Below are positions 23,417-35,208 of a stretch of DNA of 64,000 nucleotides, in pieces. The DNA lies in NCBI RefSeq assembly GCF_947507565.1, contig NC_089186.1:2666001-2730000 (forward strand), read 5' to 3'. The notes below the pieces were generated by a model. That model was not told the origin of the DNA. It did not search any database and saw only the letters and a program-made list of their open reading frames with translations. Source of the DNA: Oscarella lobularis (lineage: Eukaryota; Porifera; Homoscleromorpha; Homosclerophorida; Oscarellidae). The number at the start of each line of letters is the position of its first letter. The first letter of the stretch is position 1. The position numbers were made by a program, and so were the translations under genes.

Positions 23417-24800
23417 TCACGAGGATCTTTAGAAATTTTGAAAGAATTCATTGATATCAGTGGGCGCAGATCCAGTTGAAAAAGCGGCGGGAAAGTCCAT
23501 CATTGCATCAATGTCGCCCGTTCCAATGGCACTTCCGCCTTCGGGGCTTTGGATACTTCCGGCACTTTGGGGACTCAGAGAAGTGCCAAAGAACGCCCCC
23601 GTCATTTCGGCGCTGCACGAACCGCCGCTTTAGTCGCTTCCGTTCTAAGCAAATCCAAAAATTAAAATAGAAAAAACAATACTAATTAATTAAGGTATTT
23701 ATTTACAACGGAAGATTGTGATGCTGGTGTTGCAACGCTCTCCGTTGTGGCAACAGAACTTCCGCCACCAGAACTGAAGTAATTGATATTCGAGAAATAC
23801 TTTATTGACTAATTTTAATTACCCTCCGGGAATTGTGATTGAAAGAATCGTCGAAACGTAGTCGGTATTTTTAGAATTCGAATCAACTTCAATGTCATAT
23901 GTCACATAGGAAAAAGGTGACGTCAGAAAGTGATCTCCCCTTGCAATGGATTATAATATTGACCAAACGCTGTATTCTTGGGAATATCTGGATAAAGAAA
24001 TTGCAATTGTGGAAGATCATGAATTCTAATAGAAATCTTATCTTAATCTTATATATTTAATAAAGGAGGTGTCTTACCTGTCTGCTAGAGAACGAATAGC
24101 AAAGTCTTTTGCCCACCACGGCTGCCAGTGTAGATTCCACCACGGATACTAGTATCCGTGATTCCACAGTTGACGCTCTCCTTGATCGTTATCTGCGACC
24201 CAAGCCACCGTCACTCCGCCCACTTCAGAGTCGCTAAAACGAAGGAGAAACGTTCCGGGTGGACGACTTTGAAGAACTTCTTGAGCCTGTTGTTTCGTCA
24301 CAAAACCAAGAATCAATCTAGATAGAAAAAATTATAAATTTGAGGTGGATAGATTGTTTTTTTCTTACCCGTCTTGCCATGGACCGAGTAAGTGACGTCG
24401 CGCGAGGTCCATGATTCCGTAGAACCATTCCCAGAATGTGAAATTTCGTCCGGGAAGTCGGTCTTTGTTGAACGCTTGCCAGGAGAGAACTCGCGAATTC
24501 TGATCCTCAGCGAATGCTAACACAATTAATTAAAAAGATTTTTAATTAAAAATCGTAAAACGTACGTGCGGAGTGGAGAGCTTTTTGGCTTAAATATTCG
24601 ACATTTTAAGCGGATAATTCTTTAGAGCCTGACTAAATCCATTCTCCAGGAAACGTTAGATCAAAAGGGGATCATCCTCGACTAAAAAGAAACGAAGACG
24701 TCGTCGGATTTGGACTTAGAGTGCGTAAGTGTGTACGTACGGCTTCAGAGAGAAAGAGTTATTCCAAATGAATGTTGCTTTAGCGTTGGGCGACGATCAT
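23417..24800 (-). pseudogene. STAT partial copy 3, broken
   Basis: Same extent as copy 2. The TAD exon has lost one base (GCTGCACGAACC where the sisters have GCTGTCACGAACC, near 23614), shifting its frame. The SH2 exon carries a 33-bp insertion near 24125-24170 that includes the perfect palindrome CACGGATACTAGTATCCGTG and brings an in-frame TAG. The rest ([16 protein letters not shown], linker [11 protein letters not shown]) is well kept, so the damage is recent compared with the duplication. Confidence 0.8.
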
Positions 24801-25126
24801 TGTCAACTTCTCTCATTTTTCTTCGTCAGATTCTTTTCTTTCGTCGTCGTTCCTCTGTCGTCGTTATCGTTCTTCTTCTTGCGTTCGATCTGATTCGCGA
24901 GTGACGTCACATATGATCGAATGAGGCTCGATGCGATGACGCTGTCCAAACTCGCTCATTCGAAGCACGCGAGACGTGCGACGCACTCATAGTCGATGCG
25001 TGACGGCTATTGAGTGATTCCTCGCTTTTCGCCCTTTTTCTCGCTGAGTGCGTGCACTAAAAAGTGACGCTCACAAACAAGTAAATAACAACACAAACAG
25101 TAGATGTAGGAAAAAGAGAAGAATAT

Positions 25127-28100
25127 CTAGGACTGTCCAAAAAGTTCATAGTACGTTTTTTCGATAGCAGATCGGCTGATCTTAGCGAACTTAAGAAGTC
25201 GTAGAAGTCTTCCTACTGTCGGCGATTTCGCTTGTTTCTTCCACTGGTCAAGAACTTTCCACCGACGAATCTTGTTCACGCTGGCGCTTCTCTCGATGTC
25301 ACTATAATCGTTCAGGCTAAGACCAAGGGCAAAATACATTTCTTCCCATTGTGCTTCGTCGACGGCAGCGCAAGCTTTAAGTAGGTGTTCTGACACCGGA
25401 TCTTCATCGGCGGGAAGAGAGCCTAAACACAGGAATTAATTAAAGATATTCTCTTTGTGATAGAGGTCCTACCTGAAGCGGAAGTAGTCGTCCCAGCTAC
25501 GTTAATCACTAAATCTCTGACACAGCAGAAGATCTTTTTTTCTGGTCGAACGGAGAACAGTTTGTCATCAAGAGCCTTGTCATTGACCTTTTGATCGACT
25601 GTATGCGACGAATAAATAGCCGGATCTTCGTCGAGTTGTTTGAGATGAGAACTGTGTAGATAAAACCAGCTGAGAATGACTCCCGGACTTCGTTCGTCGC
25701 ACACGGCAGCGATCATTGGCTTCAGTTCGTCGACGAATTCCTTCGCGACGGCTTCACAGTCGTCTTTGCTCGACCAGCGAAGAATGACGTCGATGCAATG
25801 GTGTTCTTTCTTTATGCCCATTGTGATAAAACACTGGATCACTACTTTGCTATTGGCGATCTTTGTTAATTTCAAGCCGTCCTTCCAAGCTTCGTAGCTC
25901 ACGTTGGGCATGTGATAGCAACGAGATTGAAGAATGACGAACGACGACGGAGAGATGATATCGACCGGCTTATCGCACTCGTATCGTTGGCCACGATACA
26001 CGTCAAATTCCGCATCTTCAACCCACGTGCCGTCCGGAATGGAATCGTTGAGAAGAGCGGGTATTTGATACACTCTAGGCTTGCTTTGGACCGGAATGCA
26101 CAGTTCGAGGTAGAGAAGAACTTCAATTGCTTCGTCAACTGTCGCAACGTATGGAGACGGATGACCTTTTTTAAGCTCGAAAAGATTTTCGAAAGCCCTC
26201 AGAGCCCGTGCAATATCTTTCTTTGATGCCATGGCCAATTCTTTGGTTGGCGTGAAGACGGCAAAATTGGGCGGAGCGAGAATTGGACCAATGACGTTGT
26301 GACAAAGCCAAATGGGTCGAACGCAAATTCGACGACCAAGATTAATAATCTAAAAAATTATTTACTTAAACACGTAGAATTAATTAATAATTACTCACTC
26401 TTGAAGACGAGTCAAGATATTCGATAGCCACTTTTTTCTCGTCGCCACTCAACGTAATGCCAACTTCTTCAGCGACCCACTTTTCGAATTCATCGGTGGT
26501 CAGAAAATAAGCCAACGGTTTCTTTCTCTTCTCGTCTGGAAGAGAAAGACACTTCTCGATGGCTTGGCACAATTTAGGAACACCTTCTGCCGTCTGTACA
26601 TAGGAAAAAGGAAATCATAGAATGGCTAAAGAACCTCATTTCATACCTCAAGCATTTCTTCGCGAATTTCTTTCAATTTTGCTCGGCAGTCTTTCATGCA
26701 AGCTGATTGGCTCTTGCTGCAATCCATTTTGATAACGTGTGAAATTTTGAACGTGTCTTCGAAGTCTCTCTGAAAAACTTCGACGACTTGTTTCAGCGCA
26801 CTTTTCAACTCAGGGCTCGCCCCCTTATTGAAACCAATGAGATTGAAAATGACGACAAGGTGAATGAACGAATTTTTGTCAGACGAAAGCGTTCTCATTG
26901 AAGTCTTGGAGAACGCACACCAATATCGCCCTTTTTCTAGAAGACGACGAACGATGTCTGACGTCATCTTCTCTTCCTCCCGAACAGGAAGAATGAGATT
27001 GAACATTGTATTTGATTGGCGAAAGAAGAGACCGTGTGCGCTGTGGAATGTGGGTTGAGCACCAAAATCCCACCACGATCCTTTGCCAACTTTCTCATTT
27101 TTACAATAATGAATATCAACCCCGGGTGTACGATCATCTTCTTTGGGTGGGGGTTCATTGAGTTGAAGAAGAGAATTCACGTACGTCGTTTTCCCCGCCA
27201 TTGCGGGACCAACCACGCACACTTTAATCGAATCTGGACGAACTTTTTCTCTTTGTCGAAGAACGTAAAATCGAGCGGCGTCCTATTAAAATAATTACAT
27301 AAGGGAATTGAATCAAAATGATGACTTACGTAATGATGTCGAAGGAGAGCTCTGATTTTACCATTCTCAGCCACCTCATAAGGTGTCTTTCCTTTCTAAA
27401 ATTCACGTTTATAGATTATTTTCAATTAGAAATGAAATCACGTCACCTTGTCTTGACACGTGACGTCACAACCCTTCTCAATCAATAGATCAATAATTGG
27501 CTTGTATACGCTTGAATAGCTCTGTGCAACCATATGGAATGCATTTTGTTCATTCTACAAAGAATTGAATAGAGAACGAGTGAGGAATGAGAATCCTGAC
27601 TAACCTTGTCTCTGAGAGAAACATCAGCTCCTAATTCAATTAGTTGCTGAATGACAATGAAAGAAGGATGTTCCTTACATGCATACAATAAGGGTGTCCT
27701 TCCCTTCTAAAAATAGAATTGGCAAACAAAAATGCTAAATATCGTAGGAATGTGACCTCATCAACAGAATTGATATCAATGTCTTTCTCAATGACAAGAT
27801 ATCGAAGAACATCTTTCACTTCATCATCTTCACACTCTGAGTAACAATCATTAGTGGCATAAAACAAAGCCGTCTTCCCTTCCTGAATAAAAAACACGGC
27901 GATTTGTTGATTGAATTTGTAGCAAATAAACAACATCTCACGTCATCTTTTGCTCGACAGTCGACTCCTTTTTCATCCAAGTAGCGAACTTTCGCTGAAC
28001 GATTGATGGAACTGAGACACGCACACATAAAAGACGTTTGGCCATCCTGAAGATGAAATAAGAATAAAAGTATCACAAGTGAAATCTTCTAACCTTGTCG

Positions 28101-29000
28101 ACGCTATTGATATCAGCGTCGTGTTCCCCAAGCCATTTCACTCCAAAAATGCTTCCATTGGAGCAGGCACGATGCAGAGGAGTCCACCCATACTATTACA
28201 AATATTGCACATGTAGCAAACAAAAGCGCGTCATGTATCACCTCTTTCCTAATAGCGTTGACACTCAATCCCTTTTCATTGACGAGATGATGAAAAATCT
28301 CGTTTGCTTTTTCATATGACGAAAATTGATTTACACCTGCCCAAACCTTTAAATCAAAAGTTACTGTTGCGAGAGAGGAGGTTGATATCAATTTTATTAC
28401 AATATCATCTGGTGACAAAATGTATCCATGTTCTTCGAGATAGACCATTTTCTTCATTGTGTCAACGGAACTTAAACAGGCATAATAATATGGCGTACGT
28501 CCATCCTAAAAAGAGTGATGAGTGAAACCACATGAAATCAATTGCAAGTCATACATCATCTTTCACGTTGACATTTGCACCGTGATTGACGAGCCATTCA
28601 ACGCCAAAATTATTTCCCCACGAACACGCACAATGAAGTGGGCGGAGTTCATCCTGCATCCACGCATCAATTAATTAATTTACCAATCCAAAACGTATTC
28701 ATACCCCGTATGATTCCTTCTCAATGTCTTGATTCCTTTGCACAATCGCATAAGTGAGCCAATCATCGGCTTCCTCCGCCGAATCAAACTCTCTTCCCGC
28801 CACATAGTGAATTAATGACAAGTCATCGTCGAAATACTAACGAAAAGGAGAATGCAGCGATCAAAAACGCAATCATTTCGTACCTGCTCTGATCGAAATC
28901 CTTCTTCCGTAGACAGAAAACGGCGCAATTCATCCTCATTTTTCTTCTTCTCGATTATCGTAGCCAATCGATCGATCGTAGAAGGAGCGGACGATGTCAT
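25127..29000 (-). CDS. ROCO4: ankyrin - ROC GTPase - COR - Death domain protein
   Basis: Array member next to the complete STAT. ATG 29000 (MTSSAPSTIDRLATIIEKK). Ankyrin exons lie at about 28840-27350. The ROC exon (about 27280-26648) has P-loop GPAMAGKTT and the usual switch II WWDFGAQPTFHSAH; G4 is IFNLIGF. COR (26238-25475) contains ELKKGHPSPYVATVDEAIE and ERSPGVILSWFYLHSS. The last exon (about 25422-25127) opens FPADEDPVSEHLLKACAAVD and ends KTYYELFGQS. The family acts in the cytosol as a dimer, through COR, with the Death domain recruiting adaptors; here that is inference from domains. Confidence 0.85.
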
Positions 29001-29062
29001 TTTCGACTCCAATAGTCTTCCAGCGTCGCCTTGCAAGCGATTCGACGACTTCTTTCGTTTCT

Positions 29063-29071
29063 TTCGGCGAA
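29063..29071. promoter_or_regulatory. GAS/STAT-type site upstream of ROCO4
   Basis: TTCGGCGAA, 63 bp upstream of the ATG. A perfect NRF1-type word TGCGCATGCGCA lies at 29089-29100. Confidence 0.45.
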
Positions 29072-29333
29072 GAGACTTCTCGAGATGATGCGCATGCGCA
29101 CGAAGGACAAATCTAATAATTAATTAAAAGAAGGAGCTAGCGGACAAAAAGAAGTTAATGTACAGAAAGCGTATTCTAAAATAGGGTCCTGAAGAACAAA
29201 GGGAAAAAGGATAATAAGGCAAAAAACGTTGATGTGTGTCCATCTACTCTACAAGTGTACCCCTTTAGCGTGCGTTCTTTTCTCGGCGCAGGCAAGAATG
29301 TTTTCCGAGGGAGAAATAAGAAATTAGCCTACT

Positions 29334-32300
29334 TCACGAGGATCTTTGGAAATTTTGAAAGAATTCATTGATATCAGTGGGCGCAGATCCACTTGAAAAA
29401 GCGGCGGGAAAGTCCATCATTGCCTCAATGTCGCCCGTTCCAATGGCACTTCCGCCTTCGGGGCTTTGGATACTTCCGGCACTTTGGGGACTCAGAGAAG
29501 TGTTAAAGAACGCCTGCGTCATTTCGGCGCTGTCACGAACCGCTGCTTTATTCGCTTCGATTTTAAGCAAATCCTAAAATTAAAATAGAAAATAATTACT
29601 AATTAATTAAGGTATTTAATTACAACGGAAGATTGTGATGCCGGTGTTGCAACGCTCTCCGTTGTGGCAACAGAACTTCCGCCACCAGAACTGAAATAAG
29701 TACTATAGAATAATTTTAATTATTTAATTAATTAATTACCCTCCGGGAATTGTGACTGAAAGAATCGTCGAAACGTAGTCGGTATTTTTAGAATTCGAAT
29801 CAACTTCAATGTCACATGTCACGTAGGAAAAAGTGACGTCAGAAAGTGATCTCACCTTGCAATGGATTATAATATTGACCAAACGCTGTATTCTTGGGAA
29901 TATCTGGATAAAGAAATTGCAATTGTGGAAGATCATGAATTCTAATAGAAAAAAAAGACACATAATCTCATCTTAATTGTATATCTAATAAAGGAGGTGT
30001 CTTACCTGTCTGCTAGAGAACGTATAGCAAAGTCTTTTGCCCACCACGGCTGTAGATTCCACACTTGACGTTCTCCTTGATCGTTATCTGCGACCCAAGC
30101 CACCGTCACTCCGCCCACTTCAGAGTCGCTAAAACGAAGGAGAAACGTTCCGGGTGGACGACTTTGAAGGAGTTCTTGAGCCTGTTGCTTCGTCACGAAA
30201 CCAAGAATTAATCTAGGGAGAAAAATCAATAAATTTGGGGCGGATAAATTGTTTTTTTTCTTACCCGTCTTGCCATGGACCGAGTAAGTGACGTCGTACG
30301 AGATCCATGATTCCGTAGAACCATTCCCAAAATGTGAAATTTCGACCGGGAAGTTGGTCTTTGTTAAACGCTTGCCAAGAGAGAACTCGCGAATTCTGAT
30401 CCTCAGCGGATGCTAACACAATTAATTAAAAAAATATTTTAATTAAAAATTTTTATTTGGAGTGGGTGAAAGCGTACGTGCGGAGTGGAGAGCTTTTTGG
30501 CTTAAGTATTCGAGATTATCGGCGGATAATTCGCGCATATTGGACATTGTGAATCGAGCGTTCAAAGCCTGACTAGCCATGCTCCAGGGAACGTGATCAG
30601 GAACGTGAAAGGGGACCCTCGACTAAGAGAAACGTCATAATTAAACCTAAATTATTGGAAAATTTTCATGTACGGCTTCAGAGAAGAAATTATCCCATAG
30701 AATTGTCGCTTCGGCATTGGGCAATTGGTTGCCATGGACGACGACAACAACCGGAAGTGAAATCGTCTTAAAAAGAAGATAATCACGTGACGAAAATGCC
30801 AATAGTATTTATGTGCGTACTCTGACGGCGAAGAAGAGTTCGCCTCCGCCAATGCTAAAGCGCGATGTGAAAAGCAAAGTGAATTTTTCTTCAGTGACCG
30901 CCTCAAGGAAAGTAGATACATATAGAACGCGTTGCACACCTGCTAGCAACCTATTTAGCTACACTTACAACTTCCGCTCCTTTCTTGTCAGGTCGCTTGA
31001 TTTTTTTCAATTGCTAAAAAGAGATAAAAAATATATAAGTGGGTATTTAATTCCGTCACGTGATACCATGTTTCTGAATGTGACGTTGAGCGTTCCAGAC
31101 GCTTGATGATATTCCATCACCTAAATTGGCTCATTAAAATCAATACAAATTAACTAATTAACCCACTCGTCTATTATTAATTATGTCTCCGCTTGTTTGA
31201 CTTTCAAGTCTATTATTTTAATTAATCATTGATATGTAGCACTAAGTGTTTCTTTTTTTACCTTGGGTCGCCTACTTTGTTGCTAAGCAAATCTCTCGCC
31301 TGTTTCTCACTAATTAATCAAAACCCATATGTAAAGAAGATCTTTAATGACGTCATATTATTTTCTTACTTTACTATGTTCACTATTACTTCCGGGGGAT
31401 TCATGTGCACGTTTAATTTTCCGCCAACCAGTAACCTATTCAGTTATTAGAATTTTTAATTGAAAAATTTTGATTCATGTCACCTGACTGACGCCATGAA
31501 TTTTGTCTGGGTTTTTAGAACTTGAGGCGGTTGTTTTTCAATCACAAAAGTACTAGAAAATTGATTGATTAATTAATTAATTATTGATTTTTGTTCTCTT
31601 GCCTTGTGACCAAAGCAGAGAGTGAACTAGACACATTCTGCGTCAATTCGTCCATCAATCCGGAGCCAGGACGTTGCATGGGAAGTTGAGCATTCAACAT
31701 TTCAACCTAAACAAAATTTAATTTCATGTCAAAAACGTATAAGAATTCCAAATACCTGTCGTATTTGCTGTCGATTTCTCCAAATAAATTCAGCCAAATA
31801 TTCACACCTTATAAATAGAAAAAATAAATATTTATTTTTGGTTAATTATTTTGGTTACCATGACTGCAGAATGTCTAGAGGTCCCGGCTGTGAGCCCCCA
31901 CTTCCGGCCAATTGTTGGGATCTTCTCCATTTCACCAATTCTTCGTCTACAATCAAATGTTGCAACGTGTTCAACAATTTCAAATTATTTTGGAATTTCT
32001 CAACTAGACCCTTTTAGAGGAAGATAAGAGATTAATTATTTTATTTTAATTGGATTTCTTACGCCTCTTTTTTCAAGTAAACTCTCCGCCTCACGTGACA
32101 GGAGAACTTCCATTTCCATTTTCTTCTTAGCATAAGGCTCTTGTTGTTTTCTATAGTTCTCATCCGGGTGATTTTGCATTTTTTGTACCATGGCTACGTT
32201 CACGTGGTGTGACAAATAATCAGATATTATTTATCGATTTTACCTTGAAGTCTACACATTTCTTGATATTGAATTAGGAAGGATTCTTGGGATTGTTGCA

Positions 32301-33175
32301 ATTGTTTCAATATGACTTCCGTGTCTTGTGTCATCAGGGAATTTTCGTCGAAAGCTTTCATGATTTGTTGTTGAACGAGAGCCGAGTCGCTCAGCTGACC
32401 AGAAGACCCGGATGCACCCTAAGAAAAAAATTCAAAACATCTAAAAATTAAAATTTGAATTCAATTACGGCTTCGCTTTGTTCAGCCAATTGCAACTCTG
32501 TAGCGAGACAATGACGTACGATTCGGACGAGAGACAAAGGATCTCGAACATACATAACCTTATATAATATAATCAATAATTAAATAATTAATTAAATGCA
32601 CGTGGTCTTACCCGGAAGTGTTGAGCGATTTCTTCAAATCGAAATCGAAGGAAGAAGGTGTCTTCACGCCCCTGTTGAGCCAACTAGAGAGAAAACAATT
32701 TAAAAAAAAAAGAGGGGAGGGGCCCCTTTATTTTTTCGTCGATTTTTCGCTTGGACCTCTTGCGCTTTTGCCTCCAAATGCCCTATAAGAGCTTCGACGA
32801 CGATTTTCGCTGGGGGAACATGCGCCGGATTGTCGGGATCCATTTGATCCCTATAGGGGGAGAGAAAGGCAAGCGAGTAGTGAAATGGGCGTGGTAGTGG
32901 CTGTGTCATTCGCGCGCGTCGCGTCGCTTCATTGAGAACGTCTACGACGCTCATTTTCGCATTCCGATCGCCCGTCCGCCCTTCCCCACCCTCGTACGCG
33001 TACGCGGAGACTTCGTTTTCGTTCTATTAGGGTTCGCGTTCGCTTACCATGGCTGAGATTCGAGCCAAGCGGAGAAATAGTGTCGGACTTCGATGGGGAA
33101 ATGGGGCCCGTATAGAGCGTTGATTTGCCGAAGGACGGCGCTGCCTAGCTGCTGTGTGCGCTGCCAGAGGGACAT
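29334..33175 (-). CDS. STAT5-like: STAT5-like transcription factor, complete
   Basis: Latent cytoplasmic factor activated by tyrosine phosphorylation, dimerising through SH2 and binding TTCN3GAA sites. The start exon (33175-33049) reads [38 protein letters not shown], a clear STAT N-domain. Coiled-coil exons fill about 32950-31620. The DNA-binding domain follows: [16 protein letters not shown] (about 31550), [16 protein letters not shown] (about 31400), [18 protein letters not shown] (about 31100), [17 protein letters not shown] (about 30880), [12 protein letters not shown] (about 30745). Then linker [17 protein letters not shown] (30300), SH2 [16 protein letters not shown] (30150), [16 protein letters not shown], the likely phosphotyrosine NTDYVSTI (29795) and a TAD ending FFQNFQRSS. 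The wording is closest to vertebrate STAT5. Confidence 0.92.
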
Positions 33176-33498
33176 GTTCGCGCGGCTCACGAAGGCGAGA
33201 TATGACGCTGCTGCTTTCTATTGAGGCGATCGGAAAAAACGGGAACGTGAGTTTCTTGCGCTTGCGCTTGCGCGTAGTGGTCGACATCCGGGCTGGAAGG
33301 AAAAAAATTAAAAATGAACAGTGGCGGGTCTTTGCTTACGTAGAATATTTTGAGTAGGCTGAACAAAGAACTTTTCTTGTAGGAAAACACTAGGAACCAA
33401 TCGCAGCAAGCTATGAATGAATGAATGAGGTCTCGTTATGACGTTTTCGACCACGTGCTCACGTTGCTAGGAGATCATCATACTGCCGATACACACGG
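33176..33498. promoter_or_regulatory. Intergenic region between STAT and RIBC2 starts
   Basis: Divergent starts 323 bp apart. It holds GCGCTTGCGCTTGCGCG runs and CCACGTGC (33451) but no TATA box. It probably drives both genes. Confidence 0.4.
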
Positions 33499-35133
33499 AT
33501 GCACAAACTCGATCTTCCAATCGATTCGCGCGAAGCAGCAGCTCGCGAACGGCGTCGAATTGCCGAAGAGCAACGCCGAAGTCGAATATTCGACGCGAGA
33601 GTTCGCCAGATCGGCGTACGACGAAATAATAAAGTCATCTCGCATTTTTCGACGATTTCGTCGTCTTTAGGTGGACTTGGACGCACTCAGCGTTCAAGTG
33701 AAAGAAAGGAGAGCTATCGAAAGCGAGGAGAAGTATCGAAACGAAGCGTTTGGTGAGAAAAAATCGTTTTACGAGCGAACGCGCGCTAATCGCTTCGCTC
33801 TAGCCTCCGATATGACGCGAAACGACCAAATTGTTCAATTGCTCGACGCTCGCAAGGAAACGGACATGAAAAAACTCAATCATGTACGTTTTTCGAGCCA
33901 TTTTCCACCTTTGAATAGCCGATTTTCTCAAGGCGTTGAACGATTTTCGCAAAACGAATCAGGGATTCGAAACGCGACGCGAATTCGACTTGAACGATCC
34001 GGAATCGAAGAAAAAAGACAAACCAGCGCGAGTAAATAAAAATAAATAATTAATTAATTAACCTAATTAATTTTAATGAGGTTAACGACGACGATCCTCG
34101 ATCCACAGTATCAAGCATTCAAAAGCTACAAGGAGAGGTAGATATAAATAGGTCACGTGACTGGGTTAATTATTGATTTAGGATTTGAGTCACGTGGATC
34201 GCGTTAAAATGCAACAGGAGCAAGCGCGCGAATGGTATCGACAGCAAATTGCCGAGAAAGAATTTCTGAAGCAAGAGCAGACGTTTGCTGATCGAATGTA
34301 TGATAAGAAAGCCTTAGAAATGGATCAGAAAGCCCAAGAGGTAAATATCATTAAAGATAAATAAATCAATATGATTTTTTCTTGTAGTTGGCTGAAGCGG
34401 AAGTGCAGTGTCGCCAGGCGATTAATTTGGCTACAAAAGAACTCAATCTTGCTCTTGTAATCAAATCTGTTTATTTATTTATTTATCTTCTATTGGTTTA
34501 TAGGCTCAGGAAACGGAAGCGAAACGACGACTCGAAAAAACGCAGGAAGAAGATAATAATTTCACTGAATTGGCCAATCACATTCAGGGGGATTTCCTCA
34601 CAGAGAATCCAGTGGGAGCTCAAAGTGCCCTTGGACCTGGAAGGTACATATAGAGAGATAGAGAGATCCCTATATAGACACGCCCACCCACACTTTTAGA
34701 GTCATCTCTGATCGTTGGAAGGGAATGAGTCCTCAACAAGTTGCTGAAATTAGACAAATTCAATTAATGCAGATGGAAGAAAAAGAAGTAGAATTTTAAT
34801 TAGAAATAATATATAATCAATATCTTGTTATAGAGATTAAAATCGCTAGAGAAACGTAAGGAAATTGAGTACGAACAACAGGCCTTGCGTACGGCTCACA
34901 GCGGACTTTTACTGGAGAGAAAAGTCGAGAAAACGAAGAAGCAGTTGGCAAGGGAACTGATGTTGGAGAATCAAAAACTCGCGGAAGAACAGAAACAAAA
35001 GTCTCTAGAGAAACATACGGGTCTTAAATATGACGTCATTATTGTGTTTAGACTGGAAGTACTTGAAAAGGCAGTTTACACGAATCGACCGACGGACGCC
35101 TATTTCGCTCAATTCAATACAACAACTCGTTAA
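33499..35133 (+). CDS. RIBC2: RIBC2, RIB43A-like microtubule inner protein
   Basis: Coiled-coil protein of ciliary doublet microtubules. Exon 1 MHKLDLPIDSREAAARERRR..RSRIFDARVRQIG (33499-33615) joins VDLDALSVQVKERRAIESEE (33671 on). Later exons give LNDFRKTNQGFETRREFDL, VNDDDPRSTVSSIQKLQGED, LSHVDRVKMQQEQAREWYRQ, TENPVGAQSALGPGR, VISDRWKGMSPQQVAEIRQI and the tail EKAVYTNRPTDAYFAQFNTT ending at 35133. The order and short motifs (FDL.DP..KKD.PAR, SDRWKGMS, YTNRPT..YF.QFNT) match vertebrate RIBC2. Nine or so exons with short introns. It converges on PPP1R11 (75 bp between ends). Confidence 0.92.
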
Positions 35134-35208
35134 AAGACAAAGAGGAAATACGGGACTTTGCGTTTTTTCTTTTTTTGCGGATTTTGAATAGAAATAAAAA
35201 GCTTCTGT

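Noticed and set aside
29000-29334. Read-through fusion of STAT into ROCO4
   Set aside because: STAT ends with a clear stop after FFQNFQRSS and ROCO has its own ATG and promoter-like block; no splice sites joining them were evident.
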